From: Actinocatenispora comari
Lineage (GTDB): Bacteria > Actinomycetota > Actinomycetes > Mycobacteriales > Micromonosporaceae
Assembly (NCBI RefSeq): GCF_017312725.1
Contig: NZ_BOPO01000113.1
Location: forward strand, 1 to 64,000
Direction: 5' to 3'
Length of the DNA stretch: 64,000 nucleotides
Shown: positions 50,620 to 62,322 of the stretch, piece by piece
How the letters are laid out: each line of letters opens with the position of its first letter
Position numbering within the stretch: the first letter of the stretch is position 1
Notes under the pieces: model-generated
Told to the model about the DNA's origin: nothing
Seen by the model: only the letters and a program-made list of their open reading frames with translations
Database searches by the model: none
Made by a program: the position numbers and the translations under genes

Positions 50620-52395
50620 TCAGAGGTACTGACCGGTGTTGCTGACGGTGTCGATGGATCGGCCGGACTCGGCGCTCTTGCCGGACACCAGGGTGCGGAT
50701 GTAGACGATCCGCTCGCCCTTCTTGCCGGAGATGCGCGCCCAATCGTCCGGGTTGGTGGTGTTGGGCAGGTCTTCGTTCTCCTGGAACTCGTCGACGGTG
50801 GCGTCGAGCAGGTGGGTGAGCCGGAGACCCTTGGTACCGGTGCTGAGGAAGTCCTTGATCGCCATCTTCTTGGCCCGGCCCACGATGTTCTCGATCATGG
50901 CGCCGGAGTTGAAGTCCTTGAAGTAGAGGACCTCCTTGTCGCCGTTGGCGTAGGTGACCTCCAGGAAGCGGTTCTCCTCGCTTTCGGTGTACATCCGCTC
51001 GACCGCGGCCTGCACCATCGCGGCGATGCAGGCCTGCCGGGAGTCGCCGTGCTCGGCCAGGTCGTCGGGATGCAGCGGCAGCTCGGTCGTCAGGTATTTG
51101 GCGAAGATGTCCTTGGCCGACTCGGCGTCCGGCCGCTCGATCTTGATCTTCACGTCGAGCCGGCCGGGCCGCAGGATCGCCGGGTCGATCATGTCTTCCC
51201 GGTTGGAGGCGCCGATGACGATGACGTTCTCCAGGCCCTCGACCCCGTCGATCTCGGACAGCAGCTGCGGCACGATCGTGTTCTCCACGTCGGAGGACAC
51301 CCCCGAGCCGCGGGTGCGGAAGATCGAGTCCATCTCGTCGAAGAACACGATCACCGGGACACCCTCGCCGGCCTTCTCCCGGGCGCGCTGGAAGATCAGC
51401 CGGATGTGCCGCTCGGTCTCGCCCACGTACTTGTTGAGCAGCTCCGGGCCCTTGATGTTGAGGAAGAAGCTGCGCGCCCGCTCCCCCTCGCGATGCTCCT
51501 GGACCTGCTTGGCCAGCGAGTTGGCGACCGCCTTGGCGATCAGGGTCTTGCCGCAGCCGGGCGGGCCGTAGAGCAGCACGCCCTTCGGTGGCCGCAGCTG
51601 GTGCTCCAGGAACAGGTCGGCGTGCAGGAACGGCAGCTCCACCGCGTCGCGGATCTGCTCGATCTGCGAGTCCAGCCCGCCGATGTCGGTGTAGTTGATG
51701 TCGGGAACTTCCTCCAGCACCAGCTCTTCGACCTCGCTGCGCGGGATCCGCTCGAAGGCGTACGAGCTGCGGGAGTCGATCAGCAGGGCGTCGCCGGCCC
51801 GCAGCGGCGCACCGATCAGCGTGTCGGCGAGGTGCACCACGCGCTCCTCGTCGGCATGCGAGACGACCAGGGCACGGTCGGAACGGCCCTCCGGGCCCTC
51901 CAACAGGTCCTTGATCATGACGATGTCGCCGGCACGCTCGAAGCCGAGACTCTCGACCACGTTGAGCGCGTCGTTGAGCAGCACCTCCTGACCGCGCTGG
52001 AGGTCCTCGAGCGGCACCGCCGGGGACACCGCGACGCGCAGCTTGCGCCCGCCGGTGAACACGTCGACGGTGCCGTCGTCGTAGCGACCGAGGAAGACGC
52101 CGTAGCCGCTGGGCGGCTGGGCCAACCGGTCGATCTCTTCCTTGAGGGTGACGATCTGCTCGCGGGCGTCCTTGAGCGTCGAGACCAGCCGTTCGTTCTG
52201 GTCACCGAGTCGTTGCACCTGGGCCTGCGCGGCGGCCAGGCGCTCCTCCAACAAACGGACCTGTCGTGGGCTCTCGGTCAGCCGGCGGCGGACGAGGGCC
52301 AGCTCCTCCTGCAGGAACGCGACCTGCGTGGAGAGGTCGTGGGCCTCCTTTTCCCAGCGCGCGGCGCGGCTCTCCGCGTCTTCGCTGCGTGCCAC
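50620..52395 (-). CDS. mpa: Proteasome-associated AAA+ ATPase Mpa/ARC
   Basis: Unfolds pupylated proteins and threads them into the 20S core. 591 residues: N-terminal coiled coil (about 15-92) that captures Pup, tandem OB domains (about 97-230), AAA domain with Walker A GPPGCGKT (277-284) and Walker [11 protein letters not shown], and the C-terminal GQYL docking motif for the alpha ring. GTG at 52395 follows GGGAGGTGG; earlier in-frame residues are not Mpa-like. A TAGGGT hexamer at 52431-52436 is a likely -10. Confidence 0.97.
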   Translation of the reverse strand: MARSEDAESRAARWEKEAHDLSTQVAFLQEELALVRRRLTESPRQVRLLEERLAAAQAQVQRLGDQNERLVSTLKDAREQIVTLKEEIDRLAQPPSGYGVFLGRYDDGTVDVFTGGRKLRVAVSPAVPLEDLQRGQEVLLNDALNVVESLGFERAGDIVMIKDLLEGPEGRSDRALVVSHADEERVVHLADTLIGAPLRAGDALLIDSRSSYAFERIPRSEVEELVLEEVPDINYTDIGGLDSQIEQIRDAVELPFLHADLFLEHQLRPPKGVLLYGPPGCGKTLIAKAVANSLAKQVQEHREGERARSFFLNIKGPELLNKYVGETERHIRLIFQRAREKAGEGVPVIVFFDEMDSIFRTRGSGVSSDVENTIVPQLLSEIDGVEGLENVIVIGASNREDMIDPAILRPGRLDVKIKIERPDAESAKDIFAKYLTTELPLHPDDLAEHGDSRQACIAAMVQAAVERMYTESEENRFLEVTYANGDKEVLYFKDFNSGAMIENIVGRAKKMAIKDFLSTGTKGLRLTHLLDATVDEFQENEDLPNTTNPDDWARISGKKGERIVYIRTLVSGKSAESGRSIDTVSNTGQYL

Positions 52396-52610
52396 GTCTC
52401 CACCTCCCCTGGCTCGAGGTTTCCTCCTAAACCCTAACCGGTGATGCCCGGTTCGGGCTCGTCTCAACGCCGTCGGGTCGATGTGGAGATCATGACCACA
52501 GCGCCGCCCGACGCCCGCGGTGGGACCGGACGGCGGCCACGAGACCACCGCGTACGGGTGGCGACGGGCCGTGCCGGTACCGGCCGGGGCGACCTACCGT
52601 ACCGGTTGTT

Positions 52611-54710
<2,100 letters not shown>

Positions 54711-54823
54711 CTACGCATCGGCCGGTACCGCCGGCGCGCCGCGCAGCGCGCTCCGACCACGCGCGACGCGCCGCCGCGCCGTGTCAGCAGGTGAGCGTCG
54801 TACCCCTCGCCTAGGCTGCGGCC

Positions 54824-55930
54824 ATGACGGTCGATACCTCCCCTGCCGGTGTCCCTTCCCCCCGTGACGCCGGCGCCCGGTCCGAGGCCGACGGGCCGGG
54901 CGGCGAGGGGTCCGGGGAGCTCGGGTCGCAGCATCCGCTGCGCCGGCACCGCAGCAGCACGCTGTCCGCGGCGGAGCTGGCCGACGTGCGCGGGTCGCTG
55001 TCGCCGTCGCGGGCCGCCGACTTCAAGACCTGCCCGTTGCTCTACCGCTACCGCACGATCGACCGGCTGCCCGAGATCCCGAGCACCGACCAGGTGCGCG
55101 GCACGCTGGTGCACGCGGTGCTGGAGAAGCTGTACGAGCTGCCTGCCGCGCAGCGCACCCCGGCCGCGGCGACGGCGATGCTGCAGCCGGAGTGGCAGCG
55201 GCTGGCAGAGGCGGAGCCGGCGATGGCGGAGCTGTTCACCGGCGACGCCGCGGCCGACTTCGACGGCTGGCTGGCCTCGGCGGGCGAGCTGCTCGACGGC
55301 TACTTCATGGTGGAGGATCCGCAGCGGCTGGAGCCGGCCGACCGGGAGAGCCTGATCGAGGTGGTGCTCGACACCGGGCTGCGGCTGCGCGGCTTCGTCG
55401 ACCGGCTGGACGTGTCGCCGGCCGGTGACATCCGGGTGGTCGACTACAAGACCGGCGGCTCGCCGCGGGAGGCGTTCGAGGCACGGGCGCTGTTCCAGCT
55501 GAAGTTCTACGCGCTGGTGCTGTGGCGCACCCGCGGGGTGGTGCCGCGGTCGCTGCGGCTGCTCTACCTCAAGGACCGCGAGGCGTGCGACTACAGCCCG
55601 GACGCCGACGAGCTGGCCCGGTTCGAGCGCAACCTGGGTGCGCTGTGGGCGGCGATCGAGCGGGCGACCGCGGCGAAGGAGTTCCCGCCCAAGCGCAGCC
55701 GGCTGTGCGACTGGTGCTCGCACCAGTCCAGGTGCCCGGAGTTCGGCGGCACTCCCCCGCCGTTCCCGGCGCCGGCCGAACCCGGAACCGAGCCGGCCGC
55801 CGCGCCCGATACCGAGCCGGCGGCGAGGTCGGATGCCGAGCCGGCGGCCGGCGCGCCCGGTTCCGAGCCGGCGGGGGCGGACGCCGAGCCGGCGGGGGCC
55901 GGGGCCGCCGACCTCGGCGGCGCCGGGTAG
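54824..55930 (+). CDS. RecB/Cas4-like PD-(D/E)XK nuclease with Fe-S cysteines
   Basis: 368 residues. LSPSRAADFKTCPLLYRYR carries Cys70; FVDRLD (Asp193) and VVDYKTG (Asp207, Lys209) are the nuclease motif; Cys295, Cys298 and Cys304 complete a four-cysteine iron-sulfur staple as in AddB and Cas4. The last 60 residues are a disordered tail of degenerate EPAA/DAEPAG repeats. ATG follows TAGGCT by six bases (leaderless). The protein corresponds to the RecB-like gene near trmI in mycobacteria. No cas genes or repeats are nearby, so a DNA-repair role is more likely than adaptation. Confidence 0.92.
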   Translation: MTVDTSPAGVPSPRDAGARSEADGPGGEGSGELGSQHPLRRHRSSTLSAAELADVRGSLSPSRAADFKTCPLLYRYRTIDRLPEIPSTDQVRGTLVHAVLEKLYELPAAQRTPAAATAMLQPEWQRLAEAEPAMAELFTGDAAADFDGWLASAGELLDGYFMVEDPQRLEPADRESLIEVVLDTGLRLRGFVDRLDVSPAGDIRVVDYKTGGSPREAFEARALFQLKFYALVLWRTRGVVPRSLRLLYLKDREACDYSPDADELARFERNLGALWAAIERATAAKEFPPKRSRLCDWCSHQSRCPEFGGTPPPFPAPAEPGTEPAAAPDTEPAARSDAEPAAGAPGSEPAGADAEPAGAGAADLGGAG

Positions 55931-56014
55931 GTCGGGGTGTCTCCTTCGCGCGGAGGAGACACAGATCGGCCTGCGTGACGACCCGCCGCCGGCCGGCACC
56001 GATACGGTCGAAAG

Positions 56015-57274
56015 GTGGCGGCGTTCGGTGCGGTGGGACGGCGGCAGTGGCCCGGTGCGCTGCTGGTCGATGCGATCGTGCCCGCCGTCGTGCTGCTGGC
56101 CTACCTGCTGGTCATCGCGCTGGCACCGGCATCGGTCGGGGTGTCGGCGACACCGGCGCTGACGATCTGGTCGGTGCTGGGCGTGCTGCCGATGGTCGGC
56201 CGGCGCCGCTGGCCGTGGCCGTCGGTGGTCGCGACGCTGCTGCTGTTGCTGCCCGGCCTGGTCTGGCCGGTCGCCCTGCAGACCCAGGGTTTCGCCGCCG
56301 TCGTGCTGACCTACCGGGCCGCCGCGCGGCTGCCGGCGCGGCAGACGGCGCTGACGTTCCTGCTGCTGTGGCCGGCCACCATGGCCGTCGGCGCGGCGCA
56401 CCGCGACACCCTCGGCGACGCCCTGCTCGGGCTGCTGGTCGACGCGCTGGTCGCGATGATCTGCTTCGTGCTCGGCCAGTACCACCGGACCCGGCGGGCC
56501 TACCTGCAGGCGCTGGAGGCGCGGGCCGCCGAGGCGGAACGCAACCAGCGGGTGCTGGCCGGTCAGGCGGTCGCCGAGGAGCGTCGCCGGATCGCCCGCG
56601 AGCTGCACGACGTGGTGGCGCACCACGTCAGCGTGATGGGGGTGCTCGCCACCGGGGCACGGCGCAGCCTGGCCCGGGATCCGGCCGGTGCCACCGAGGC
56701 GCTGGGCAGCATCGAGCAGACCGGCCGGACCACGCTGCGCGAGCTGCGCCGGTTGCTGGACGTGCTGCGCAACGACGAGGAGCCGGCCGAGGAGTCCGGT
56801 GAGCTGGCCCCGGCGCCCGGGCTGCCGGCGATCGCCGGCCTGGTCGCGTCGGTACGGCAGGCCGGCCTGCCGGTCGACGTGCAGCTCGACGGCGAGCCGT
56901 ACCCGGTGGATGCGGGGATCGGGCTCGCCGTGTACCGGCTGATCCAGGAGGCGCTGACCAACGCGGTCAAGCACGCCGGGCCGGCGAGCGCCCAGGTACG
57001 GCTGGGATTCGGGCCGAGCGCGCTGACCGTCGAGGTGTTCGACACCGGACGCGGGCCGGCCGCGGACGCCGATCAGCGGGGCGGGCACGGTCTGGTCGGG
57101 ATGCGCGAGCGTGTCGCCCTGTACGGCGGGGAGCTGGTCACCGGACCCCGCCCGGGTGGCGGCTTCCGGGTGTACGCGAGGATTCCCATGGACACTCTGG
57201 CGGGGCTGTCGCGGCTCCCCGACGCCGGCGGGCACCACCCGGTGGCCGACGCGCAGCCACAGGGGCGGGCGTGA
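56015..57274 (+). CDS. DesK/NarX-type sensor histidine kinase
   Basis: 419 residues: four to six transmembrane segments without a large outer domain (about 15-155), a HisKA_3 dimerisation helix with phospho-acceptor His198 in RIARELHDVVAHH, and an HATPase domain (about 285-390) ending in GGHGLVGMRERV. Lack of an extracytoplasmic domain suggests sensing within the membrane, as in cell-envelope stress kinases. GTG at 56015 lies six bases after TACGGT. The stop overlaps the response regulator start (GTGA). Confidence 0.94.
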   Translation: MAAFGAVGRRQWPGALLVDAIVPAVVLLAYLLVIALAPASVGVSATPALTIWSVLGVLPMVGRRRWPWPSVVATLLLLLPGLVWPVALQTQGFAAVVLTYRAAARLPARQTALTFLLLWPATMAVGAAHRDTLGDALLGLLVDALVAMICFVLGQYHRTRRAYLQALEARAAEAERNQRVLAGQAVAEERRRIARELHDVVAHHVSVMGVLATGARRSLARDPAGATEALGSIEQTGRTTLRELRRLLDVLRNDEEPAEESGELAPAPGLPAIAGLVASVRQAGLPVDVQLDGEPYPVDAGIGLAVYRLIQEALTNAVKHAGPASAQVRLGFGPSALTVEVFDTGRGPAADADQRGGHGLVGMRERVALYGGELVTGPRPGGGFRVYARIPMDTLAGLSRLPDAGGHHPVADAQPQGRA

Positions 57275-57978
57275 ACACGCAGGATCGGTGGGTGGAGCAG
57301 GTGGAGCAGGCAACACGTCCGGTACGGGTGCTGCTTGTCGACGACCAGCCGCTGCTGCGGACCGGGTTCCGGATGGTGCTGGGCGCCGAGGACGACGTCG
57401 ACGTGGTCGGCGAGGCCGGCGACGGCGCCGAGGGGGTCGAGCTGTCCCGCCGGCTGCTGCCCGACGTGGTGCTGATGGACATCCGGATGCCGCGGATGGA
57501 CGGGGTGGCCGCGACCCGGGCGATCGTGCAGGCCAAGCTGCCGGTCCGGGTGCTGATCCTGACCACCTTCGACCTGGACGAGTACGTGGTGGGTGCGCTG
57601 CGCGCCGGGGCCAGCGGCTTCCTCGCCAAGGACGTACCGGCGGAGGATCTGGTCACCGCGATCCACACCGTGGCGGCCGGCGAGGCGGTGGTCGCGCCGC
57701 GCATCCTGCGCCGGCTGCTGGACCAGTTCGGTACCTTCCTGCCCGATCCGGACGCGGCTCCCCCGGCGCGCATCGACGTGCTGACCGAGCGGGAGCGCGA
57801 GGTGTTGGTGTGGGTGGCCCGCGGGCTGTCCAACGCGGAGATCGCCCGGCAGCTGTCGGTGTCGGAGACCACGGTCAAGACGCATGTCGGGCATCTGCTG
57901 ACGAAACTGGACCTGCGCGACCGCGTGCAGGCGGTCGTCCTCGCGTACGAGACGGGTCTGGTCCGGCCCGGCAGCTGA
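57271..57978 (+). CDS. NarL/FixJ family response regulator
   Basis: 235 residues: receiver domain (about 17-135) with Asp70 in VVLMDIRMPRMDG and KDVPAEDL, and a LuxR-type HTH (about 165-230) with LTEREREVLVWVARGLSNAEIA. Partner of the preceding kinase. Its likely target is the ABC exporter operon starting 223 bases downstream on the same strand. GTG at 57271 overlaps the kinase stop; a second GTG at 57292 is possible. Confidence 0.95.
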   Translation: MNTQDRWVEQVEQATRPVRVLLVDDQPLLRTGFRMVLGAEDDVDVVGEAGDGAEGVELSRRLLPDVVLMDIRMPRMDGVAATRAIVQAKLPVRVLILTTFDLDEYVVGALRAGASGFLAKDVPAEDLVTAIHTVAAGEAVVAPRILRRLLDQFGTFLPDPDAAPPARIDVLTEREREVLVWVARGLSNAEIARQLSVSETTVKTHVGHLLTKLDLRDRVQAVVLAYETGLVRPGS

Positions 57979-57982
57979 CGCC

Positions 57983-58036
57983 ACCCCCGCCCGGGCGAGG
58001 CGGGTCTCCTGCCTGAGGAGGAGTCGGGGTCGTTCC
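57983..58036 (+). terminator. Candidate terminator after the two-component genes
   Basis: Two adjacent hairpins: CCCGCC/GGCGGG just after the stop codon, and TCTCCTGCCTGAGGAGGAGT-type CTCC/GGAG pairing. Neither has a T-run. The remainder of the 223-base gap carries TAGCGT (58145-58150), a possible -10 for the ABC genes. Confidence 0.4.
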
Positions 58037-58201
58037 CCGATTCGGTCTACGGGTCGCGCCGGATGAGACGCCGGGGCCCGCTTCCCCCGGTGGATGGAGT
58101 CGACGACAGTCCCCACGTACGACGCATCCCGCCGTCACGGCCCGTAGCGTCGAGGGCAGGTTGGCGGGGTCGGCCCGCCGAATCGGTGATGGGGGAGGAT
58201 C

Positions 58202-58978
58202 GTGGCGACATCGGTCACCACGGCGACGGGCGTCGCGGCCCGAGCGGTGGACGTGTGGAAGCTGTACGGCACCGGCGAGGCCCAGATCGCGGCGCTGCGC
58301 AACATCAACGTCGAGTTCGAGCGGGGGCGCTACACCGCGATCATGGGGCCGTCCGGTTCCGGCAAGTCGACGCTGATGCACTGCCTCGCCGGCCTGGACT
58401 CGACCAGCCGGGGCGCGGTGTACATCGGCGAGACCGAGGTGACGCGGCTCGGCGACAAGGGGCTGACCGAGCTGCGGCGCGACAAGGTCGGCTTCATCTT
58501 CCAGCAGTTCAACCTGCTGCCGACGCTCACGGCGCAGGAGAACATCCTGCTGCCGCTGTCGATCGCCGGCCGCAAGCCGGACCAGGGCTGGTTCGACACG
58601 ATCGTGGACACGGTCGGCCTGCGGGACCGGCTGGGGCACCGGCCGACGCAGATGTCCGGCGGCCAGCAGCAGCGGGTGGCGTGCGCGCGGGCGCTGGTGT
58701 CGCGGCCCGAGGTGGTGTTCGCCGACGAGCCGACCGGAAACCTGGACTCCCGGTCCGGCCAGGAGGTGCTGGGGTTCCTGCGCGACTCGGTGCGCCAGTT
58801 CGGCCAGACCATCGTGATGGTCACGCACGACCCGAACGCCGCCTCGTACGCCGACCGGGTGGTGTTCCTCGCCGACGGCGCCATCGTGGACGAGCTGCAC
58901 GACCCGAACGCGGACGCGGTGCTGGAGAAGATGAAGAACCTGGACAAGGTCGGCGAGCACCCGCGGGGTGACGCCTGA
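58202..58978 (+). CDS. ABC transporter ATP-binding protein (MacB/LolD type)
   Basis: 258 residues: Walker A GPSGSGKST (49-57), Q-loop in FIFQQFNLLPTLTA, signature MSGGQQQRVACARAL, Walker B VVFADEPTGNLDS and the switch His in VTHDPNAASYADRV. Powers the FtsX/MacB-type permease encoded next. GTG at 58202 has GGGGGAGG seven bases upstream. The stop overlaps the permease start by one base (TGATG). Confidence 0.96.
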   Translation: MATSVTTATGVAARAVDVWKLYGTGEAQIAALRNINVEFERGRYTAIMGPSGSGKSTLMHCLAGLDSTSRGAVYIGETEVTRLGDKGLTELRRDKVGFIFQQFNLLPTLTAQENILLPLSIAGRKPDQGWFDTIVDTVGLRDRLGHRPTQMSGGQQQRVACARALVSRPEVVFADEPTGNLDSRSGQEVLGFLRDSVRQFGQTIVMVTHDPNAASYADRVVFLADGAIVDELHDPNADAVLEKMKNLDKVGEHPRGDA

Positions 58979-61536
58979 TGTTCCGGGCGGTGCTCAAGAG
59001 CCTGCTCGCCCGCAAGATCCGACTCGTGCTGTCGGGCCTCGCGGTCGTGCTGGGCGTGATGTTCGTGGCCGGCTCGCTGGTGCTGACCACCTCGCTGGGC
59101 GACTCGTTCAGCAACCTGTTCGCCACCGCGTACCAGAACACCGACGTGCAGGTGGCGCCGAAGCCGGCACCGGGGCAGAACGCCGACTCCGGGCCGTCGG
59201 CGGCGCGCGGCGCGACCGTACCCGAGTCGGTGGTGCGCACCGTGCGCGGCATCGACGGGGTCAGGGCCGCGCACGGCGAGGTGATGACCAACGGCACCGT
59301 ACCGCTGGGCTCGGACGGCAAGGCGATCCCGTCGACCACCGGCCAGCAGTACGGCGGGAACTGGAGCGGGTCCGACAGCGTGGTGCAGCTGCGCTCCGGG
59401 CACGGGCCGCGGGCGCCGGACGAGGTCGTGATCAACGCCGGGCTGGCCAAGACCGGCGACTTCGCCGTCGGCGACCCGATCAGGGCGATCATCAACGGCA
59501 AGACCCACACGTTCCGGGTGGCCGGCATCTACGGCTACTCGGGCAACCGGGACTCGCTCGGCGGCGAGACGAGCATCCAGTTCACCACCGCCACCGCGCA
59601 GCGGCTGCTGCTCGGCCGTACCGGGGTGTACAGCGACGTGACCGTCACCGCGGCCTCGGGCGTGTCGCAGCAGACCCTCGCCGATCGGATCGGCAGCCGG
59701 CTCGGCGACGGCTACAAGGTGCAGACCGGAGCGGAGCTGACGAAGAAGACCACGGACTCGTTGAAGGAAGGGCTGAAGTTCCTCAACTACATCCTGCTCG
59801 GCTTCGCCGGTGTCGCGCTGTTCGTCGGGGCGTTCCTGATTCTCAACACGTTCTCGATCATCGTCGCGCAGCGCACCCGGGAGCTCGCCCTGATGCGGGC
59901 GCTGGGGGCCAGCCGGCGGCAGATGATCGGCTCGGTGTTGCTGGAGGCGGTGGTCATCGGCATCCTCGCCGGCGCCCTGGGCCTGCTCGCCGGCATCGGC
60001 GTCGGCGCCGCCCTCGGGTACGTGTTCACCCACGTCGGCGGCGGCAACCTGCAGCTGTCGATCGGGGTACCGGCCAGTGCGGTCGTCGCGTCGTTCGCGG
60101 TGGGCATCGTGATCACGGTGGTGGCGGCGCTGTTCCCGTCGCTGCGGGCGTCCCGGATCCCGCCGGTCGCGGCGATGCGGGACGCGGCGACGCCGGACCG
60201 GCCGCTGACCCGGATCAGCATCGCCGGTGGCGTGGTGTTCGTCGGCGGCGCGGTGGTGCTCGGGTTCGGCCTGTTCGGTTCGCTGTCGGGGACCGCGACG
60301 CTGTGGGCGATCCTGGCCGGCGTGCTGATCGCGTTCATCGGGGTGGCGCTGCTGACCCCGCTGATCGCCCGGCCGGTGGTCGGCGCGATCGGCCGGCTCA
60401 TGTCGTTCAGTACGGCCGGCAAGCTGGGCCGGCGCAACTCGGCGCGCAACCCGCGGCGTACCGCGGTCACCGCGGCGGCGCTGATGGTCGGCATCGCGCT
60501 GATCACCGGTGTGTCCACGGTGCTGTCGTCGGTGCAGACCAGCATCGACAGGCTGGCCAACGAGCAGATCAAGGCCGATCTGATCGTCTCCGGTCAGCAG
60601 ACCTCCGAGGTACCGCCGAGCTTCGACACGGCGCTGCTGGGCCGGATGCGCGGCATCTCCGGGGTGTCCTCGGTCGCCGGCATCTACCGCACCAGCGCGC
60701 AGGTCGACGGCAGGAACACCGCGGTGGCCGCCACCGACGACGTGCCGGCGCTGGAAAAGTCGCTGAGCATCCAGCGCTCCGCCGGCTCGATCTCGGGGCT
60801 GGGCGACCACCAGGCGCTGGTGGACAGCAAGACCGCCAAGTCCGACCACCTGAAGGTCGGCGACACGGTACGGGTGAAGCTGCCGCGCGGCGGCGGCACC
60901 TACACGGTGTCCGGGATCTACTCGTCCCGCGAGGGCGGCATGTCCGGCTGGCTGTTGCCACACGCCGCGGTGGCCGGGTTCGGCCTCACCAACCCGACCT
61001 CGGCGTACGTCACGGTGTCCGGCTCCGGTTCCACCGCGTCGGTGAAGAAGCAGGTCGACGCGCTGCTCGCGGACAACCCGCTGATCACCGTGGCCGACCG
61101 CAGCGACTACGTGCACCAGCAGACGTCGACGTTCGACACGGTGCAGACGATGATCCAGATCCTGCTGACGCTCGCGATCATCATCGCCGCGCTGGGCGTG
61201 GTCAACACGCTGGCGCTGTCGGTGATCGAGCGGACCCGGGAGCTGGGACTGTTGCGGGCCATCGGGATGAAGCGCCGGCAGGTGATGAGCATGATCACCG
61301 TCGAGTCGGTCACCATCTCGGTGTTCGGCGCGGTACTGGGGCTCGCGGTCGGCGCCGGGCTGGGCGCGGCGGTCGTCCGCGCCCTGCACGACCAGGGGAT
61401 CACCCAGCTCAGCTTCTCCTGGGGGCTGATGGTGGCGTACCTGATCCTCGCGGCCGTGATCGGGGTGCTGGCGGCGATCCTGCCGTCGATCCGCGCCGCC
61501 CGGCTCAACGTGCTCAACGCCATCGCCTACGAGTAA
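58978..61536 (+). CDS. ABC transporter permease, double FtsX domain
   Basis: 852 residues: N-terminal transmembrane helix and a large MacB-like extracytoplasmic domain (about 45-250), an FtsX three-helix domain (about 260-400), further membrane helices, a second outer domain (about 500-690) and a second FtsX domain (about 715-850). This is the duplicated layout of mechanotransmitting exporters that move peptides, lipids or antibiotics without driving substrate through a pore. The neighbouring kinase-regulator pair suggests induction by envelope stress or antimicrobial peptides. Confidence 0.94.
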   Translation: MFRAVLKSLLARKIRLVLSGLAVVLGVMFVAGSLVLTTSLGDSFSNLFATAYQNTDVQVAPKPAPGQNADSGPSAARGATVPESVVRTVRGIDGVRAAHGEVMTNGTVPLGSDGKAIPSTTGQQYGGNWSGSDSVVQLRSGHGPRAPDEVVINAGLAKTGDFAVGDPIRAIINGKTHTFRVAGIYGYSGNRDSLGGETSIQFTTATAQRLLLGRTGVYSDVTVTAASGVSQQTLADRIGSRLGDGYKVQTGAELTKKTTDSLKEGLKFLNYILLGFAGVALFVGAFLILNTFSIIVAQRTRELALMRALGASRRQMIGSVLLEAVVIGILAGALGLLAGIGVGAALGYVFTHVGGGNLQLSIGVPASAVVASFAVGIVITVVAALFPSLRASRIPPVAAMRDAATPDRPLTRISIAGGVVFVGGAVVLGFGLFGSLSGTATLWAILAGVLIAFIGVALLTPLIARPVVGAIGRLMSFSTAGKLGRRNSARNPRRTAVTAAALMVGIALITGVSTVLSSVQTSIDRLANEQIKADLIVSGQQTSEVPPSFDTALLGRMRGISGVSSVAGIYRTSAQVDGRNTAVAATDDVPALEKSLSIQRSAGSISGLGDHQALVDSKTAKSDHLKVGDTVRVKLPRGGGTYTVSGIYSSREGGMSGWLLPHAAVAGFGLTNPTSAYVTVSGSGSTASVKKQVDALLADNPLITVADRSDYVHQQTSTFDTVQTMIQILLTLAIIIAALGVVNTLALSVIERTRELGLLRAIGMKRRQVMSMITVESVTISVFGAVLGLAVGAGLGAAVVRALHDQGITQLSFSWGLMVAYLILAAVIGVLAAILPSIRAARLNVLNAIAYE

Positions 61537-61545
61537 CGACATCAC

Positions 61546-61588
61546 GGTGGGGCGCCGCCGACCGCATGCCGGTCGGCGGCGTCCCACC
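61546..61588 (+). terminator. ABC operon terminator
   Basis: A 19-bp stem with a single G-T pair (61546-61564 with 61570-61588) and a 5-base CATGC loop starts nine bases after the permease stop. No T-run follows; it is the I-shaped type. Confidence 0.8.
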
Positions 61589-61635
61589 GGGTGATGCCGG
61601 CGCCGCACGGCGGCCATCGCAGCCCGACGGCCGGG

Positions 61636-61678
61636 GCGGCGGTGGCCGGCGTCGCCTCGCGGCGGTGGCCGGCGTCGC
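61636..61678. repeat. Direct repeat of 20 bp
   Basis: GCGGCGGTGGCCGGCGTCGC occurs at 61636-61655 and again at 61659-61678, three bases apart, just upstream of the GrpB gene promoter. Confidence 0.75.
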
Positions 61679-61696
61679 GCGGGCGATACTCGGGGG

Positions 61697-62275
61697 ATGC
61701 CGTTTCCCGACGAGACCGCGCCGGTGGCCGTGACCGACTACCGTCCTGAGTGGGCGGACGAGTTCGCGCAGCTGGCGGCGGTGCTGCGCGACGCGATGGG
61801 GGCACAGGCGCGCGCGGTCGACCACGTCGGCTCGACCTCGGTACCCGGCCTCGCCGCGAAGGACTGCATCGACGTGCAGATCCGGGTTCCGGCGATCGAC
61901 GAGCCGCGGCAGGTCGCGCTGCTCGCCGCGATCGGTTTCCGCTGCCGCCCCGAACCGTGGAACCGGGCGGAGATGTCCGGCGGGCGGCTCTGCCGCAAAC
62001 TCGTGTTCGCTCCGCCGGTCGGTGGTCGACGGTGCAACGTGCACCTGCGTGCCGAGCACGCCCCGAACGCACGCTTCGCGCTGCTGTTCCGCGACTACCT
62101 GCGCGCCGACGACGAGGCCCGGCGGCACTGGGCGGCGTTCAAACGCAGGCTCGCGGACAGCGTGCCGGACCTGAACGACTACGGGCAGATCAAGGTGCCG
62201 GCGACGGGGATCCTCATGCAGGCAGCCGAACGCTGGGCCGCCGACACCGGTTGGCGCCCCTCCCCCACGGCCTGA
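61697..62275 (+). CDS. GrpB family protein (UPF0157)
   Basis: 192 residues of the GrpB nucleotidyltransferase-like fold: YRPEWADEFAQL at the start, VDHVGSTSVPGLAAKDCIDVQI (the G-S/D-x-D pattern of the fold) and a helical C-terminal half. Some relatives are fused to dephospho-CoA kinase, but the activity of stand-alone proteins is unknown. ATG follows GATACT by six bases, so probably leaderless. Confidence 0.9.
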   Translation: MPFPDETAPVAVTDYRPEWADEFAQLAAVLRDAMGAQARAVDHVGSTSVPGLAAKDCIDVQIRVPAIDEPRQVALLAAIGFRCRPEPWNRAEMSGGRLCRKLVFAPPVGGRRCNVHLRAEHAPNARFALLFRDYLRADDEARRHWAAFKRRLADSVPDLNDYGQIKVPATGILMQAAERWAADTGWRPSPTA

Positions 62276-62322
62276 CGTCGAGTGCCCGCCCGCGAACGGA
62301 ATCGGGCTGCTACGGTCGCGCG

